Assembly: GCA_037576215.1 (NCBI GenBank)
Contig: JBANDB010000022.1
Location: 248,001 to 312,000 of the forward strand
Origin: Armillaria gallica
Taxonomy: Eukaryota; Basidiomycota; Agaricomycetes; Agaricales; Physalacriaceae
Length of the DNA: 64,000 nucleotides
Direction: 5' to 3'
In this document: positions 36,099 through 48,090 of the stretch, one piece after another
Position numbering within the stretch: position 1 is the stretch's first letter
How the letters are laid out: the number at the start of each line of letters is the position of its first letter
Translations under genes and position numbers: made by a program
Notes under the pieces: model-generated
What the model was told of the DNA's origin: nothing
What the model saw: only the letters and a program-made list of their open reading frames with translations
The model's database searches: none

Positions 36099-36767
36099 TC
36101 ATAGGATGTTCATGACCCAGATATCATGGCCTTTGGTGCTAGGCGAAAGCCCAGCAAATCGCGTACGTCCCATGAAGAAGTCGACCCGCTTAACACCAGC
36201 CTTCTTCTCCTCATACGACCCACTCCGGCTCTTTATCCGCCTGTATCTCTGCTCATAAGCCTCCGTGACTCTCCGCATTTCCGTCTTCGAGGGCAGTCCG
36301 TAGAACTCGGCGGGAGAGATGTTCTCCCGGAGCCCATTATACATCGCGTAGAGGACGTCGGAGACGGTCACATAGGTGCCGTTCAGTAACGGGCGGACAG
36401 AGATTCGCCAGAAGAGATGAGGAGACGTGAGCGTTAGATGAGATACTGGCGGTGAAATGGCAGGCTCAGAGAGCGAGGCGGGTCTGGAAGATAGGGCAGA
36501 GTAGGGGGTGGTTACGGTGGAAGGATGGTTCGCTAGGTCGTAGTTGATTGCAGGGGGCTTCGCGACTGCCAGCAGCGAATGCACATGTGGATGGACGCGG
36601 ACTTTTGGTCTGGGAAAGGCGTATGGAGTCGGCCCTGGAAGGCGGGACTCATGTCGCGAGGATGATTTTCTGGACGAGGACAGTGACGAGGATGTTTTAG
36701 CAGGGGAAGGTGTCGAAGGCAGCTTGTGGGCTTGGTCGAGGGCGAAGCGAACTTGCTTGACTGGCAT
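36099..36767 (-). CDS. DUF6699-like protein a2
   Basis: Single-exon gene of 222 residues, the inverted duplicate of a1. The start MPVKQVRFALDQ and the end DIWVMNIL are conserved. By direct comparison there are about 19 residue differences, roughly 16 of them in the Ser/Pro-rich first 120 residues. The DUF6699-like domain (WRISVRPLLNGTYVTVSDVL, FFMGRTRFAGLSP) is almost unchanged and no indel occurred, which suggests that purifying selection acts on the domain. A stronger TATA (TATATAAA, 36817-36824) lies about 50 nt upstream, where a1 has TATTTAAA, so the two copies may differ in expression. Function is unknown. Confidence 0.75.
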   Translation of the reverse strand: MPVKQVRFALDQAHKLPSTPSPAKTSSSLSSSRKSSSRHESRLPGPTPYAFPRPKVRVHPHVHSLLAVAKPPAINYDLANHPSTVTTPYSALSSRPASLSEPAISPPVSHLTLTSPHLFWRISVRPLLNGTYVTVSDVLYAMYNGLRENISPAEFYGLPSKTEMRRVTEAYEQRYRRIKSRSGSYEEKKAGVKRVDFFMGRTRFAGLSPSTKGHDIWVMNIL

Positions 36768-36816
36768 AGTAGGTAAGGAGAGATGGGAATGAAAAGAGAG
36801 CTCGCTGACTTAACGC

Positions 36817-36824
36817 TTTATATA
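36817..36824 (-). promoter_or_regulatory. TATA box of DUF6699-like a2
   Basis: TATATAAA on the minus strand, about 50 nt before the start at 36767. Confidence 0.5.
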
Positions 36825-37610
36825 AGTCGAAAGACGCGTATTGACCTGATTCAGAGGCAGTGCCCTGCCCCAAGCACCGCTCGGCCGGACTTCCCCGAAA
36901 AGGTATGTACAGGCAATAGGCAATAGTGCACACTTTATCATCTACACAGCCTAGTCAGCGCAGTGTTCTGGCAGCAGATGACGTCTGACGTACACGTTCT
37001 GTGTTAGCCAGCCACTCCAATCAGAGATACTGACGCAGCCCAAGGTGGACGGTATGGCCACGGAACTGCTTTCTCACCCACGGCGGAATAAGATCTCGCT
37101 CCTGAAAAATGTAAGAAGCGAAGCACATAGGAGATCGCGGAAGGAGGACGGAATCCTTGGAGACCGACCGAAAATATCAAAGTTCCCATTCACTGAAGGG
37201 AGCACTAAGTGATATCCATCGACTATGGAGACCTAGCCTTGCTCGCCACAAGACCAACTTTAATGTGTAGGCAAACTTTAGGGAGGAGGGAACCACGGAC
37301 ATGGTTCGAGTGACGTGACTAGATATGAAAAATTCTTCAGATGAGCTCCATTAGAGAAAAGACACTCAAGCGCCTCTAAGCGCTCACCTGACCGTGATGC
37401 CTCGCGCAGAACACGTTGCAGAACCCAAATAGACCGGCCTTCGAAGGCTAAAGAGATCCCGAAAAGTGGAGATAGCACGAGGTCCAGATGATGACAAATT
37501 CCCGCCAATATACTTTCTTTGGAAAGTGCTGTAGACCGAATGGCACAGAATACAATGTCAAGCCGCACGGAAAACAATTTCCGGTATCTGACTCACGGAC
37601 AGCCTTGGGG

Positions 37611-38284
37611 TCGCCTATAAGACCTTGACAACCAGTGGATACGTCCTAAATAGAAGGCACGATAAGACAATTAATAGCTAAGCGCCTTCAAATTCGTTAC
37701 GCAGTGAAAGGTATCGTCAGCATCGTGTCCGTGCCAAGATGAATAGCCTTGTGCTTAGTGGCCCGCCTAAGCAACTGAGCTTAACAAAAGAAGGCAAAAA
37801 GAACAGAACGTACGCGTATTCATCAAAAACCTAGTGCCCTGCAGTCCTTGTTCCGCAGTCAATACGATGGAAACAGGGGTCGGTACGGCTGAAACCGTAA
37901 GTATTTCGTCGCTTCTTGCGGAGTAGCGAAGACCGTAGAAACAACAAAGTGACATTTGGACCACTGCCCATCAAGTTACTAGCACTGCATCGCCAGATTT
38001 CCTTGCAGATGCGACTCCGTATTTTTCATGACTAAGAACTGCGGTATGTGACGATCAGACCAACAAGAGGACAAGGGCTTTTGAGTTTTTTGAGTTTGCA
38101 GTGTGCACAGAATCATGATTTGAATGGCAGTTCGAGAAAGAAAACAAGGCTGCTCTAAGGTTAGGGTCTGATTCATTCGAGTTTCATCATTTTCCTGGGA
38201 TTGTCCTTCCTTTTTTGACGCGTTTGCAATTCCCAATTTCCTGCCTTTATTCCTTTTATAATACAAAGGGCGCCGATTCATCCA
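37611..38284. other. Intergenic, nothing recognised
   Basis: Short ORFs only, between the end of the duplicated segment and the promoter of the HNH_2-like gene. Confidence 0.4.
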
Positions 38285-38290
38285 TATAAA
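38285..38290 (+). promoter_or_regulatory. TATA box of the HNH_2-like gene
   Basis: TATAAA, 42-47 nt before the ATG at 38332. Confidence 0.45.
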
Positions 38291-38331
38291 TTTAGACAGT
38301 GCGATATCCAGTTTCCGGCCCAAGCATCATC

Positions 38332-39361
38332 ATGGCCGCCGTCTCGCAGCCTATTCTATCTACGAAATCCAAACAGTACCAGCGAGATACTTTTCTTTAC
38401 TGTACATCTTTGCCAGCTCGGTTGCTTATCGGTAAGGATCAGGGCCGTTATGAAACCCATTCTTAAGACTGACAATTGCTTCCAGGACTAAATCAGCGTC
38501 TGACACCAATTAACAGTGCCACTTTGCAGCGCTGGATATATGAGCTAGCTCCTCACAGGCAGCCATTCCATCTGCGACCAGTAACATTACACCAATTTGG
38601 AATAATGGCGTATGCTATAAAGCCAAGCGGGCCCTCCATTCCCGAGAATTCGTTAGAACCGCTCCCAACGGGCAACTATGGCTTGTATCGTGACGCAGGT
38701 AAGTCCAAGCCAAAATGTATCCCTGCATTATCCTAAAAGCCACTACGCTGCACAGATAGCCGCGAATCAAAATTTATACCCCAGATTGCCACTGTGCCTA
38801 ATTCTCCTTCTTTTGCGGCCATGAAGCAAACTACAACATCCCATCCAAACCCCGAGGCGATAGTGGGTTTCTTTGTACCTTGTAATGGATGCGAACTCAC
38901 ACCTACTTCACAGTTCGATGTGATACCGTCGGTGGCACAGGCGGTTCAGGAAAGAGACCGCAACCAATGCTTCATTACTGGAACTTCACTGCAGGGAGAC
39001 ATCGATTTAGTATGGATGTTCCCCCCCACCTTTTATCACTTGGTAGGGCCCATCTTCTCTGTATTCACTCAAACGGTACAACTTTTTGTAGTGTCGTTAT
39101 CCGCCGCTCAGGGATGATTACAAGCGTATACCAGAATTCTTCGAAACAGCGTCCAATGCCGCATTTCTTCACAAAGACCTCATCCCGTTTTTCCTTGACA
39201 ACACCTTCAGCGTCGACGTCGACGTAAGTGCGCCTGCCTGTCTGTCTTCAGACTGCTGAAAGAAATTTCAGAATCATCATGTCTTTCGCGATATGGGGCC
39301 CGCTCAAAATCTTCTCCCGTCCCATCTCCAGGTTACCGCCAACGAGGGGCCAGACGACTGA
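38332..39361 (+). CDS. HNH_2-like domain protein
   Basis: Exons 38332-38431, 38486-38698, 38756-39042, 39092-39223 and 39272-39361 join in phase to 273 residues. An optional in-phase 51-nt intron at 38863-38913 (GTGGGT..TTCACAG) would give 256. The N-terminal part has PTGNYGLYRD. The core is AVQERDRNQCFITGT, then DLVWMFPPTF, DDYKRIPEFFETASNAAFLHKDLIPFFLDNTFSVDVD, NHHVFRDMG and a short tail. ERDxxxCxITG followed by N-x-x-x-L-x-x-D-L-x-x-x-F-D-x-x-x-F-x-V-D is the HNH_2 endonuclease pattern. The usual A-H-I catalytic triplet is replaced by VWM, so nuclease activity is doubtful. Proteins of this shape are a recurrent, poorly understood family in mushroom genomes. Confidence 0.7.
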
Positions 39362-41063
39362 TACCTCAGAGAACATTTTCGGATCTCTCTCAAGGTAAAT
39401 CTTCGCGATGATTAGCCTCCGGCTGCAGTTCTTGACATGATGGCCGATCTTGGGGTTGGTTCGACGAAGCACTGGAGCTGGCACCGATGACGGATCATCG
39501 ATGGCAAACTGTTTTGGGGCAGTCGATCTGGGAGAACGTATTGGAGACCAGGATGGCTGCGAGGTATGTGCCATCGGATAATTCAGATGAGGAAAACGAA
39601 GCAGATCCATTGGATACATAGTTCGGTTGAATGTGCAGTTCTCGTTTGATAGACGACTAAATGTGTCAAACCTACTATTCTAGTGTCTAAGTGTCCTTGT
39701 ATCGTGAAAACTGTCAACACCTCAACAGTAGCTCGAGCATGTTGCATGCCAGTATGGACATATCGAAAGATTCACCGTTCGTCACGCACAAATTTTGTCT
39801 TCTGTAAGATCTTTAATTCGTAACATCGTACCTAGAGCAGAGTCAAGGCCTGGCCCGCCTCATTGAGCACTTTCTCTCGGATACGCTATTCCTTTCCAAG
39901 CTCACAGTGCTGTAATTAATCAATTTGGCGCCATGAAATCGACGATAAAACTTGTGGACGCGGTGAAGAGTCGGTCCCTGCAGAAAAATAAAAGGTCGCT
40001 CTGAGAAATGAGGCGCCTCACGTACCTGAAGGAGAATGCGAAAGGCACCTCAAGGCACCTCCGCCAGGATAGTCGAGACGTATTCTTCGGAAGGCCCCGT
40101 ACTCCGAATTCTGGTGTAACATTTGGCGCTCGTAAATTTCGGCGGGGTACCGACATCCCTGTTTTGTGCGACTCTCCTCCATTAGTCCTGTGGCTTGATT
40201 GCGAATAAACCGGCGGTGATATATCATATAAGGAAGATTTTCAATGGGAGAAAGCCTGAGGAGACAGAAGCTAGAAGTTGGCCAGAAGGCTATGATTAAG
40301 CGCGCCTATCAGGGGCTGTCCTTGAATATCGGGAGATGAGTACCAAAATATAGAGATCGTAAGAAACTAGACCTAGTCGGTGTAATAGTATTGGCATGTG
40401 GACCGAATGCGTCTAGCGGCCCGAGCGGTGCAATATCCGATGTGATGCGAAGCTGTTGAAGTATTCGCGTCCATGATAGAATACATGGTGCTGTGAACAC
40501 ATTTGTATTTCTGAGTAATAGATAGTCAGCAGCGGTCATGAACGGTCGATTGTACCAAATCTTTGGTTCGAGAATGCCGATGATAACTAGTTATCAAGAT
40601 ATCGAGTTAGACAGAAAAGCTGTAAGTGCCGAACTGCAAGCAGAAAGTAGTCGTCTTGACTACTGACTGTTGATGCATTCATACCCTTTCCCGCAGCAAT
40701 TCTATATTTAACGCTCCACATCAGTGCTGCGAGGGCTCCAAGTAGCCTTCTCTTGACATCAGCTTCTACTTAATTTAAAAATTTCCTGGCTGTGCGGTTG
40801 TAGTTATCCACAAAGATCAAACTTGCAAACCTAATGCGAGAGCCCAGAGAGTACGTCTGACGTACGCGTAAATACGAAAGGAAGGAAGGTGGTTTTATTG
40901 GTCAGTATGAATGTAGCGCGGCAAGAAAAATAGATGCAATAAATATAACACAAAGTGTAATTACCGTTAAGTCCACGAATATAGACTAACCGACAATGGG
41001 TGTATTTTGACTTCAACATACTCTCCGCGTTCTAATTCTAAATGGCCCCTCGCTACGCTTGAC
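39362..41063. other. Intergenic, no supported gene
   Basis: Short ORFs only; nothing recognised on either strand. Confidence 0.4.
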
Positions 41064-43028
41064 CTAGTTATCTTCTTCTGTCGAATATTCTACATCAACC
41101 CAATGTCGCATTCTGTCTCCATATTGGATAGTTAACCACAATATTCTGCACCAAAAGCATGAGGTAGGGTACACATCGCAAACATGGGAAACAACGTACA
41201 GAAATCCCACCCAAGCAAATGCAGCAGCGACCGCATCTGTAGCAGCCACGCCAACCGTATTGACCATGGGTAATATCCCTGCAATCAGTATGGACATAAT
41301 GAAAGACCTTAATGCACTGGACGTTATGAGCTTTGATATGTATCCGTGAGCAATTCGACGACATACTTATTCGCCGCCATACTCTCCGCGCTCCTTGAAT
41401 GCATGATATCTACGCCGTAGGCCGATGAAGGGCTAAGTACCAAGTCGACCTACATGTCAAGTTATCAGACTGTCCTAAACAATTTTGAAAGAAATTTACA
41501 CCAAACCCGTTCAAGAACAAACACACGAAATTGCCTATTAACCCGACTTTTCCGGGGACGTATTCAGTCAACAAACCGGATCCCAAAACAGAGAGCGGCA
41601 CGAAAAATGCAGCGCCTATTAAAGTGCCGCGTAGGCGGTCTTCAGGATACCACTCTCCGCCCCGGCGCTTTCGGTATCGTTTGACGATATAGTCGGAAAA
41701 CCGACCTGCGGCTGGTGCGCCGACTGCAGAAAGATATCTCGTGATCAGAAACAAAGCATAAGAAAGAAGAGCCACCCACTGAAGTTCCCTAAACCTATTG
41801 GTATAAAGCAGAGTCCGAGATACGCTTCGTCCGTTATGTTGTACCGAGCACCCTGGACAGGTTTCACGGAAATGAAATTTGATCCAATGCAATTTTCCAC
41901 TTACGATTGTATAAGGTAAAGCCGTTAAAAGAACATACTCGGCTGTCAGCACCGTTAGACCTGCTATAGTCTGTCAAGCTGTATGTCAGCCCCACACTGG
42001 TAACCGCAACAGACAGCTAACACACACCACTGCTACTAGGTTGGGACTGCGGAGTAGGGCAAGCGAGCGCATCGGGTTGACCCAAACGAATGGGGCCTTT
42101 GAATGTTCCTCGATTTTTAATTTATCGACACCACGAACGCCTGGGTGGCTCGTTTCCGAGAAGAACAGGTACATGCAGATAAATGCACCGAAACCTGCAC
42201 CGCCCAAGATGAACTGCATCGTCCGCCACGAGGAAAAATGCGCTACGATGCCTGTTTGCATAAGTATATGTTAACGAACCAGCGGAAGACGGGCCTTATC
42301 TTGCCTGCAGATAATGGTGCTAACGCAGGACCAAGGAGACATGCCTAGTGGTCTACGTTAGGGACTAAGAAATGCCTGAATTGCAGAAGAACGCACCCCG
42401 AAGAAGATACCCATCGCTCCACCTCTCTCCTCTAATTTGTATATATCACCTATAACCCCTGCACCGACAGAGAGACCTGGTGACGCGCCGAAGGTTTGCA
42501 GGAATCGCCAAACCATAAGCTGAGATACCGTCTGGGAGAGAGCAACGCCTAAAGACCCCACACAAAGCAGCGGAAGACCGACAAGATATACAGGACGACG
42601 CCCATCTGGGTAAAGGCGGTTCTGAGATTCGGAAGGAGAATCTGGAGTGTGGACATACAGAAACTCGAATACGATGCAGCAGCTAGAGAGCCAATGCTCG
42701 TTGCAAGGACCGACAGGCTGACCGCAAGGCTGGAGATAACAAATATGAGACATCTGGCGGAGGCCAAGAAAGAGCACCCACCTAATAACGGATCCACTGG
42801 AATCCAAATCTCGCGCTATAGCCGGGACGGAAGGAAAGAAGGAGCCAGATATGAACACTGCCATGCTCAGTTTATATACCACAGTTCGCATGAAACGAAA
42901 AACGCACAGGGTAGAAGCCCACACCATGAAATCAACGCGAGGATACCTCTCTTCCTTCCTTTTGTGAACCGCTCATATACTCCCACTTCGTGCTTGTTCA
43001 GGAGCGGCGTCTGTTCGCTAATGGTCAT
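41064..43028 (-). CDS. MFS transporter, DHA1-type multidrug/polyamine family
   Basis: Twelve exons: 43028-42908, 42857-42782, 42729-42659, 42605-42397, 42344-42305, 42251-42028, 41970-41905, 41852-41780, 41723-41500, 41449-41367, 41307-41200, 41145-41064. They join in phase to 458 residues. Family markers are the N-terminal TISEQTPLLNKHE, GSFLPSVPAIARDLDSS, the loop 2-3 SFYGRRPVYLVGLP, MVWRFLQTFGASPGLSVGAGVIGDIYKLEERGGAMG (motif C and loop 4-5), SSWRTMQFILGG, VFLFFSETSHPG-like LFFSETSHPGVRG, GRFSDYIVKRYRKRRGGEWYPEDRL and VLSPSSAYGVDIMHSRSAE. This is the 12-pass DHA1 group of plasma-membrane proton antiporters that export drugs, polyamines or metabolites. Intron 5 has a GC donor (GCAAGA, at 42304). 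No frameshift is needed, so the gene looks intact. Confidence 0.85.
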
Positions 43029-43327
43029 GGTGTTGGTCGCGGTGTCGGTAAGAGAGGTATCAACGTCGTTTAGGCTGCTTTAAACTGGAATTGAAGGGTA
43101 CGTGCGAGACTTCACGCCAGGAAGAGTGGCGGAACCGTCCGAGCCGAAAGTGGCTGTGAAAATTGCGGAGTCTCAGGCCCGGTGCAAATACCGCCGGACA
43201 ATTGTATACCGCCGGCTTCGCAAGAGAATCCAAATTTGAATGGCAGTCTTCACAGGTCCAAAAAAGGCTCGAACATGACCTCAATTGCAGCCTGATAAAT
43301 TGTCCAGGCGTCAGAAGGGCGTTCAAA

Positions 43328-44406
43328 TTACGAATGGTTCTTATAAACACGTCGGACGAACTGGAGTATCATCGGATTCACAACATCTGGGAGCTCGTAA
43401 AAGGGTGAATGGCCTGCTCCAGGAAGCCGCTGATAATCCAAATTGTCCCCAAAGTTCTGCTTCATGAACTCTTCATGCTTCTCTAATTCCATCATAGTGT
43501 CTTCTGTAGCCTGGATACAGAGTATCGGCAATTCCTTCGATACTCGTAACAAAGCCTTCTCATCCTGTGCCCGTGAAAGGGAAAACGACCGTGCAGCAAT
43601 ATCCTTCGTTCGATCCAATCAGCACGCGAAGATTAGAATCATGATAGACATGAATGCTCACCATATTCGTTGCACTGCCCATCCATGCGCACAGATCCTC
43701 AAAAGAAATCATTCCCAAATTATCGGGAGCGACGAACGAGCTCATAAACGCTTTCAAGCCATTCAGGAAATCGTCAGTATGCAGAGAGAATAATGGAGGA
43801 AGGACGGTGACAGTGTACGGTGTGATGATCTCCGGTAATATTGAGCGGCAGGGGATCGCGTTGAGCATGATATGCCCGGTCAAGGGGAGCGGTGATGTAC
43901 CAAACCGGGACAAGACATCGGGTACGATAAGGCCACCAAGGGACCTAGGTTCGAATTTTTAGAACGAAAATTCATAGAGAGCGGAATAAGCCACGCACCA
44001 GCTCACGACAATCGGTTCGGTGACATTGAAAGCCGCGCACACGGCATGAAAATCTTCGGCGTGCCTTGCAGAAATGTAGGCCTCCTCTGATTCTGGTTGA
44101 TCACTGCGACCATGCCCACGGGTCTATTTGAAGAAAGACACATCTTAAAGAGGCGAACATTCGAAGTATCGTTTGCCTCTAACCTCATACTTTATCTAGA
44201 AGTCGTGAGCTTCACGAAAATGGTATGAACACTGCGCGCACCATATATAGGTTATCAAGCAACTGCGGGTCGTCGAACTGTTTAGCCCAGTTCAAGCTTG
44301 AACAGAGAAAACCATGAACAAAGACGACAGGTGGTTTCCCTGGAGTACCGGCAGCATCAGCCCAGATGTGAGTGCCATCCTGAGAGATGATGTATTGGCC
44401 GCCCAT
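43328..44406 (-). CDS. Alpha/beta hydrolase C
   Basis: Five exons (44406-44242, 44195-44184, 44123-43999, 43944-43662, 43603-43328) join in phase to 286 residues. Exon lengths are 165, 12, 125, 283 and 276 nt: the same plan as A and B, but exon 4 is six bases longer. Motifs are PPVVFVHGFLCSS, RGHGRSD, WSLGG across intron 3, IQATEDTMM (acid Asp) and GAGHSPF. The triad is complete. The 12-nt exon 2 encodes IKYE. A TATATAAAG lies about 95 nt upstream (44497-44505). C is close to D in both exons and introns: the intron before exon 4 differs at only a couple of positions, which indicates recent duplication or gene conversion. Confidence 0.85.
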
Positions 44407-45052
44407 AATGCAAAACGCACGGAGAACAAGGGAGGTCGAATGGGGAACGCCTGAACTTTTGTAGGTTTGAGTATTCTAGACTTATGCATCGGCTAGCTTT
44501 ATATATTACCGCCATGATGGTCGTCATTACACGGCACGGTAACACTCTTTACACGGTGCGCCGGTACCCCTCGTTCCCACATTTTCAGTTCGATTAAATA
44601 TACCTGACAGGGCCATCGCGGAGGCGATCCGATAATTGAATACCTGACAACTGGAATGTTACGTCTTCCATTAAGTCCAATTGAGAAAAGTACCGTACCT
44701 TTACAGTCATGAAGCGGCTCCACGAGAACTTGCTGGCCAGAGAATCAGAGCAACAAAGACGCAATTGACATCGCTTATAGGTGAGTGACCAATGAAATGT
44801 GATGAGCCTCGGCCTTATACGGCCCGATCGTCCGATATTTTTTTTGGTCCACGCCGGTTAAAAATAGTTTCGCTCTTACTCTTTCTTTCTATTTAACGGC
44901 ACAAATTTCGATGGGAGCTAGCGCGAGATTTAGAAATGCCCAGCACAGAGGTGACATTCAACCGTAACGAGCAGCTGGGCTCCCTTCTTATCAGTCTGGT
45001 GGTTTCGGCCGTGTACACAGTTCCTCGTCGTGTTTTCTCCAGTATTTACTGA
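44407..45052. other. Intergenic between hydrolase C and DUF6534-like remnant
   Basis: Carries the promoter of hydrolase C (TATATAAAG at 44497-44505). It also has a T-run/GGTCC fragment near 44821-44860 related to the repeat at 17154-17623. Confidence 0.4.
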
Positions 45053-46720
45053 TTGAATTTCGTTTGTAAGGATGTATGGTATCACCTCCTTTCAGGGTAC
45101 GTTTATCGCGGTTCTCGATCGACTTTCACAATGCTAATTGTTGGTACTCATTTAGTGTATGTCTTCTTCAAGCAAGACGATGATAGACCCAAGGATTCGA
45201 AAGCCATGCAAGGATTTGTACGTTTAAACGTGGCTATAACTTCTGTGCTGGCCGATCATTGTCCCAGGTGCTTTTTCTATGGTACAGCTTCACGCACATC
45301 TTTTCAGACGATCGTTGTCTCTAAGTGTAGGTGCTTCTACAGGCTCCTTGATACGCTCCAACAAGCGTTTGTTATGCAGGGAACTTACTGGTATCTTGTC
45401 ACGCACTTTGATGATCCCTCCAGTCTCTCCCATTCGACGTGGTATGATAACACTGTGTTTTTCAGGGCTATAAATTATTCACGGTGTTTGCAGGGGTCAT
45501 ACGGTTCGCACGAGCTTCGGCTACTTGCAGACACATTCTCTGATACAACTTTCATGAACACAGTCTCAGGTGTTCATTACTGTATGTGTCTAGCACCTTT
45601 CGTGTGCTTGATTGGTGCTTACGTTCACCGTCAGGCTATCATGGACATTCTATGCCAAGGGTACATCCATGATCTCTCTCCTGATTCAATTGTAGTCGAT
45701 ACTTACTGACGCCAATCTCCAGTTTCCTCATACGGCGCATCTGGCATCGTATGTCGTCTTCTCCCTCTGCCAATCGCAAGTGATATTGATGCACCCCTTC
45801 AAGTCACTCCGCCAGAGAGAAAAAAGATGGCAGTATGTGCTGTGTGCATTATCATCACTATTTCTCTTGTATCCTTCGGTGAGTGGTTACCACACTTACA
45901 ATCCCCGATTTCAAGAGGACCGCTATCATGACAGTGGCGATGATAAGTAAGTTCAATCCTCACCCAAGTCGCAAAGCCGAAGCCAAGAGTCAGTGCTAGT
46001 CTTTTCGTCTTACCAAAAATGTGAGGGCTACCGAAATCTCGACTGGAATTCTTTACTTCGGTATCCGTGTTAGGGAAAGCCGAAACTAAGGTTTCGGGCT
46101 TAGTTTCGGGCGCACTGTGCCGGAACCTGGTCCGAAATCCCATTTTGGTGTATTTGATGTCGGCACGGGAAACAAAGGTCTAGGCATGCGTTCCGTACAC
46201 CCGCAAACCTTAAGTTTTCCATCTGCCGAAACTTTACCCTAAACGGAGGCTTTCGTGATTAGTTCAGGGAATTCCTTTTGCTTTCAGACCTCGATTACAG
46301 CAGCCTGGATTCAAATCCGATATCTTACATTCCAGAGACAATTCAAAGCTTTCTTGAACCTTTGATACGGCTACAAGTATCAGTAAGTCCTGTTATTTAC
46401 ATGAAGTCTTAGGTACAGGTAAATAAATCAGGCTGCCTCAAATTTCTGTATTCCCGGAGTACATCTATAGTCTTTGTCGCGTTGTTTTGCCTCCTTCCAA
46501 AATGTGCGTACAGTCGTGCCTTGTACACGTTCCTGCCTGATTTACTCTGGGCAGTCTACTTCAACACGCTCATGGCTACGTGTATGCTTCCTTCTCTTCT
46601 TCGATCCGTCGTTTCTGATGCGCCTTTCTGCCAGTGAATTCCCGTATTGCCTTGCGTTGTCGTCTTGAAGCTCCTGCATCCATTTCTCTCAACTGGATGC
46701 ATAACGACGAAATAGGAAAT
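45053..46720 (+). pseudogene. DUF6534-like membrane protein, probably disrupted
   Basis: The fragment LLDTLQQAFVMQGTYWYLVTHFDDPSSLSHSTW is close to the signature of DUF6534 integral membrane proteins (D-T-L-x-Q-A-x-x-x-x-x-Y-x-Y-L-V-T). Near 46540-46680, LPDLLWAVYFNTLMAT and VNSRIALR recall the family's C-terminal end (LY-x-N-S-L-x-A-x-L-N-x-R). Between them, about 45950-46260, lies a stretch with repeated CGAAAC/TTTCGG motifs that looks inserted. I could not link the parts with splice sites that keep the frame, so I call it a pseudogene. A multi-exon functional gene is not excluded. Proteins of this family have about seven membrane segments and no known function. Confidence 0.45.
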
Positions 46721-47939
46721 GGGCAGAGTACCATATCAGCTTCAAGTTTATCAAGAGGGAAAGAAACCCGTTGTCACAGTGCTGATCTAGCGATTTTTTT
46801 GAGCTCTGATATAGAGTCTGGGTTGAGGGTGAGCTTTGTTCTTCTTCGGGATCTATAGCCTTATTCTCGCCATTTTAGCAGTGATGGAGCTATGAAGTCG
46901 CTGGAAGAAAGGTCCCATAGGGCGTTTGCGCTGCCTGTTTCACGCCTCTTGACGGCATTTAGGAAATGACTTCCGCTCCATTTTACCTGAGTAGTGAAGT
47001 CAGAACACGATTATCGCGTGGTTCGTGCATATACCTGAGCCATATAATTTTATGTCGGAAACTATCCAGCCCAGCGTATTTTGTCACGATTCGACGGATC
47101 CGGGACTCGTACTTGCATTTTAAGTTCCTTTTCTCCTGTGTTGCGTCGATTGTACGTTTTGAGACGAAATGCGCGTGGTAGGAAAGGGAAATCAATAAAG
47201 CTCTATACTACGCTTGTTCTTCCGCAATCTGGTTTTTGTAGTAGCTAGCGCTTGAGGACCAACAGGGCGTTGGTATACTAACTGCATCACAGGACTATAA
47301 ACGTTTCCTTCATTCATAATTCAGAATAGTCTCTCTAGGCACTCGTAATTGCTGGTAATTGCTCTGACTCCGCATGCCTACATGTACTACAATGACACCC
47401 TAAGCATCAGACAGATATCTACGGTTATACAGGTTATTTCAGAATATAAGTATTAGTAATAGAATACCATGAGCAAATATCTCTCGGCATGGAACCACGG
47501 CGGGAGAAAAGGCGTCCGTGCAGCGATATTCTTTATTCAGCACGGCGAGCATTCAATCCGCGATTCTCGCTGCCAGGGGCGACCTCAAACACATCAGTCT
47601 CGGGTTTTCGAGGGAAAGTTAACACCCTGATGACTCGTAAACTCTTTCGATTTGATGTATTCTATTTGAAGAACAAATTTATCGACGTGAACCCAGATAA
47701 GACGGCGAACTCACGACTGTCAAATATATGGATTGGCACATACCGTCACCACATGAGCTGAAACCGTCCACATTACGGACGAATGTAATCCCTTGGTTAC
47801 GATACCTATATCAACCCTTCCGTAATATCGTAGATACAGGGACAATACACATCTTTATATAGTATGAACGCACCGGGGACCTAAGCTAAAAGGCTAAAAT
47901 TCAGAAGGTTGACAGAGAGAAAATACTACATCAAACACC
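46721..47939. other. Intergenic, nothing recognised
   Basis: Short ORFs only. Confidence 0.4.
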
Positions 47940-48090
47940 ACTATAACAATCGATTTCGTGATTTTTAAAGCGGCGCAGGCGACCTGAGATTCTTCTGCGT
48001 GTATGCTTGGAAATGTACACGTTCGCCGATTGCTACGGTCGTGGCCACGGGTCTGTTTGAAGAAATACCATGAGGCGTCTGGATCCCAGC
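47940..48090 (-). pseudogene. Alpha/beta hydrolase relic (exon 3)
   Basis: Read on the minus strand, an acceptor-like CTTCAAACAG is followed by a degenerate exon 3: TRGHDRS, then AEESQVACAAL and ITKSIV (compare TRGHGRSD..AEDFHAVCAAFNVT.PIV in C and D). No other exons remain nearby, so this is the trace of a third tandem copy just downstream of hydrolase D. Confidence 0.7.

Larger units (their letters stand above)
36060..37610 (-). repeat. Inverted segmental duplication, right copy (~1.55 kb)
   Basis: Reverse-oriented partner of about 12731-14340. The coding part is nearly collinear with no length change. The 3' flank stays similar for about 50 bp past the stop (shared CCCTCGAACATTTT). The upstream part is similar but has several indels. 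Confidence 0.8.
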
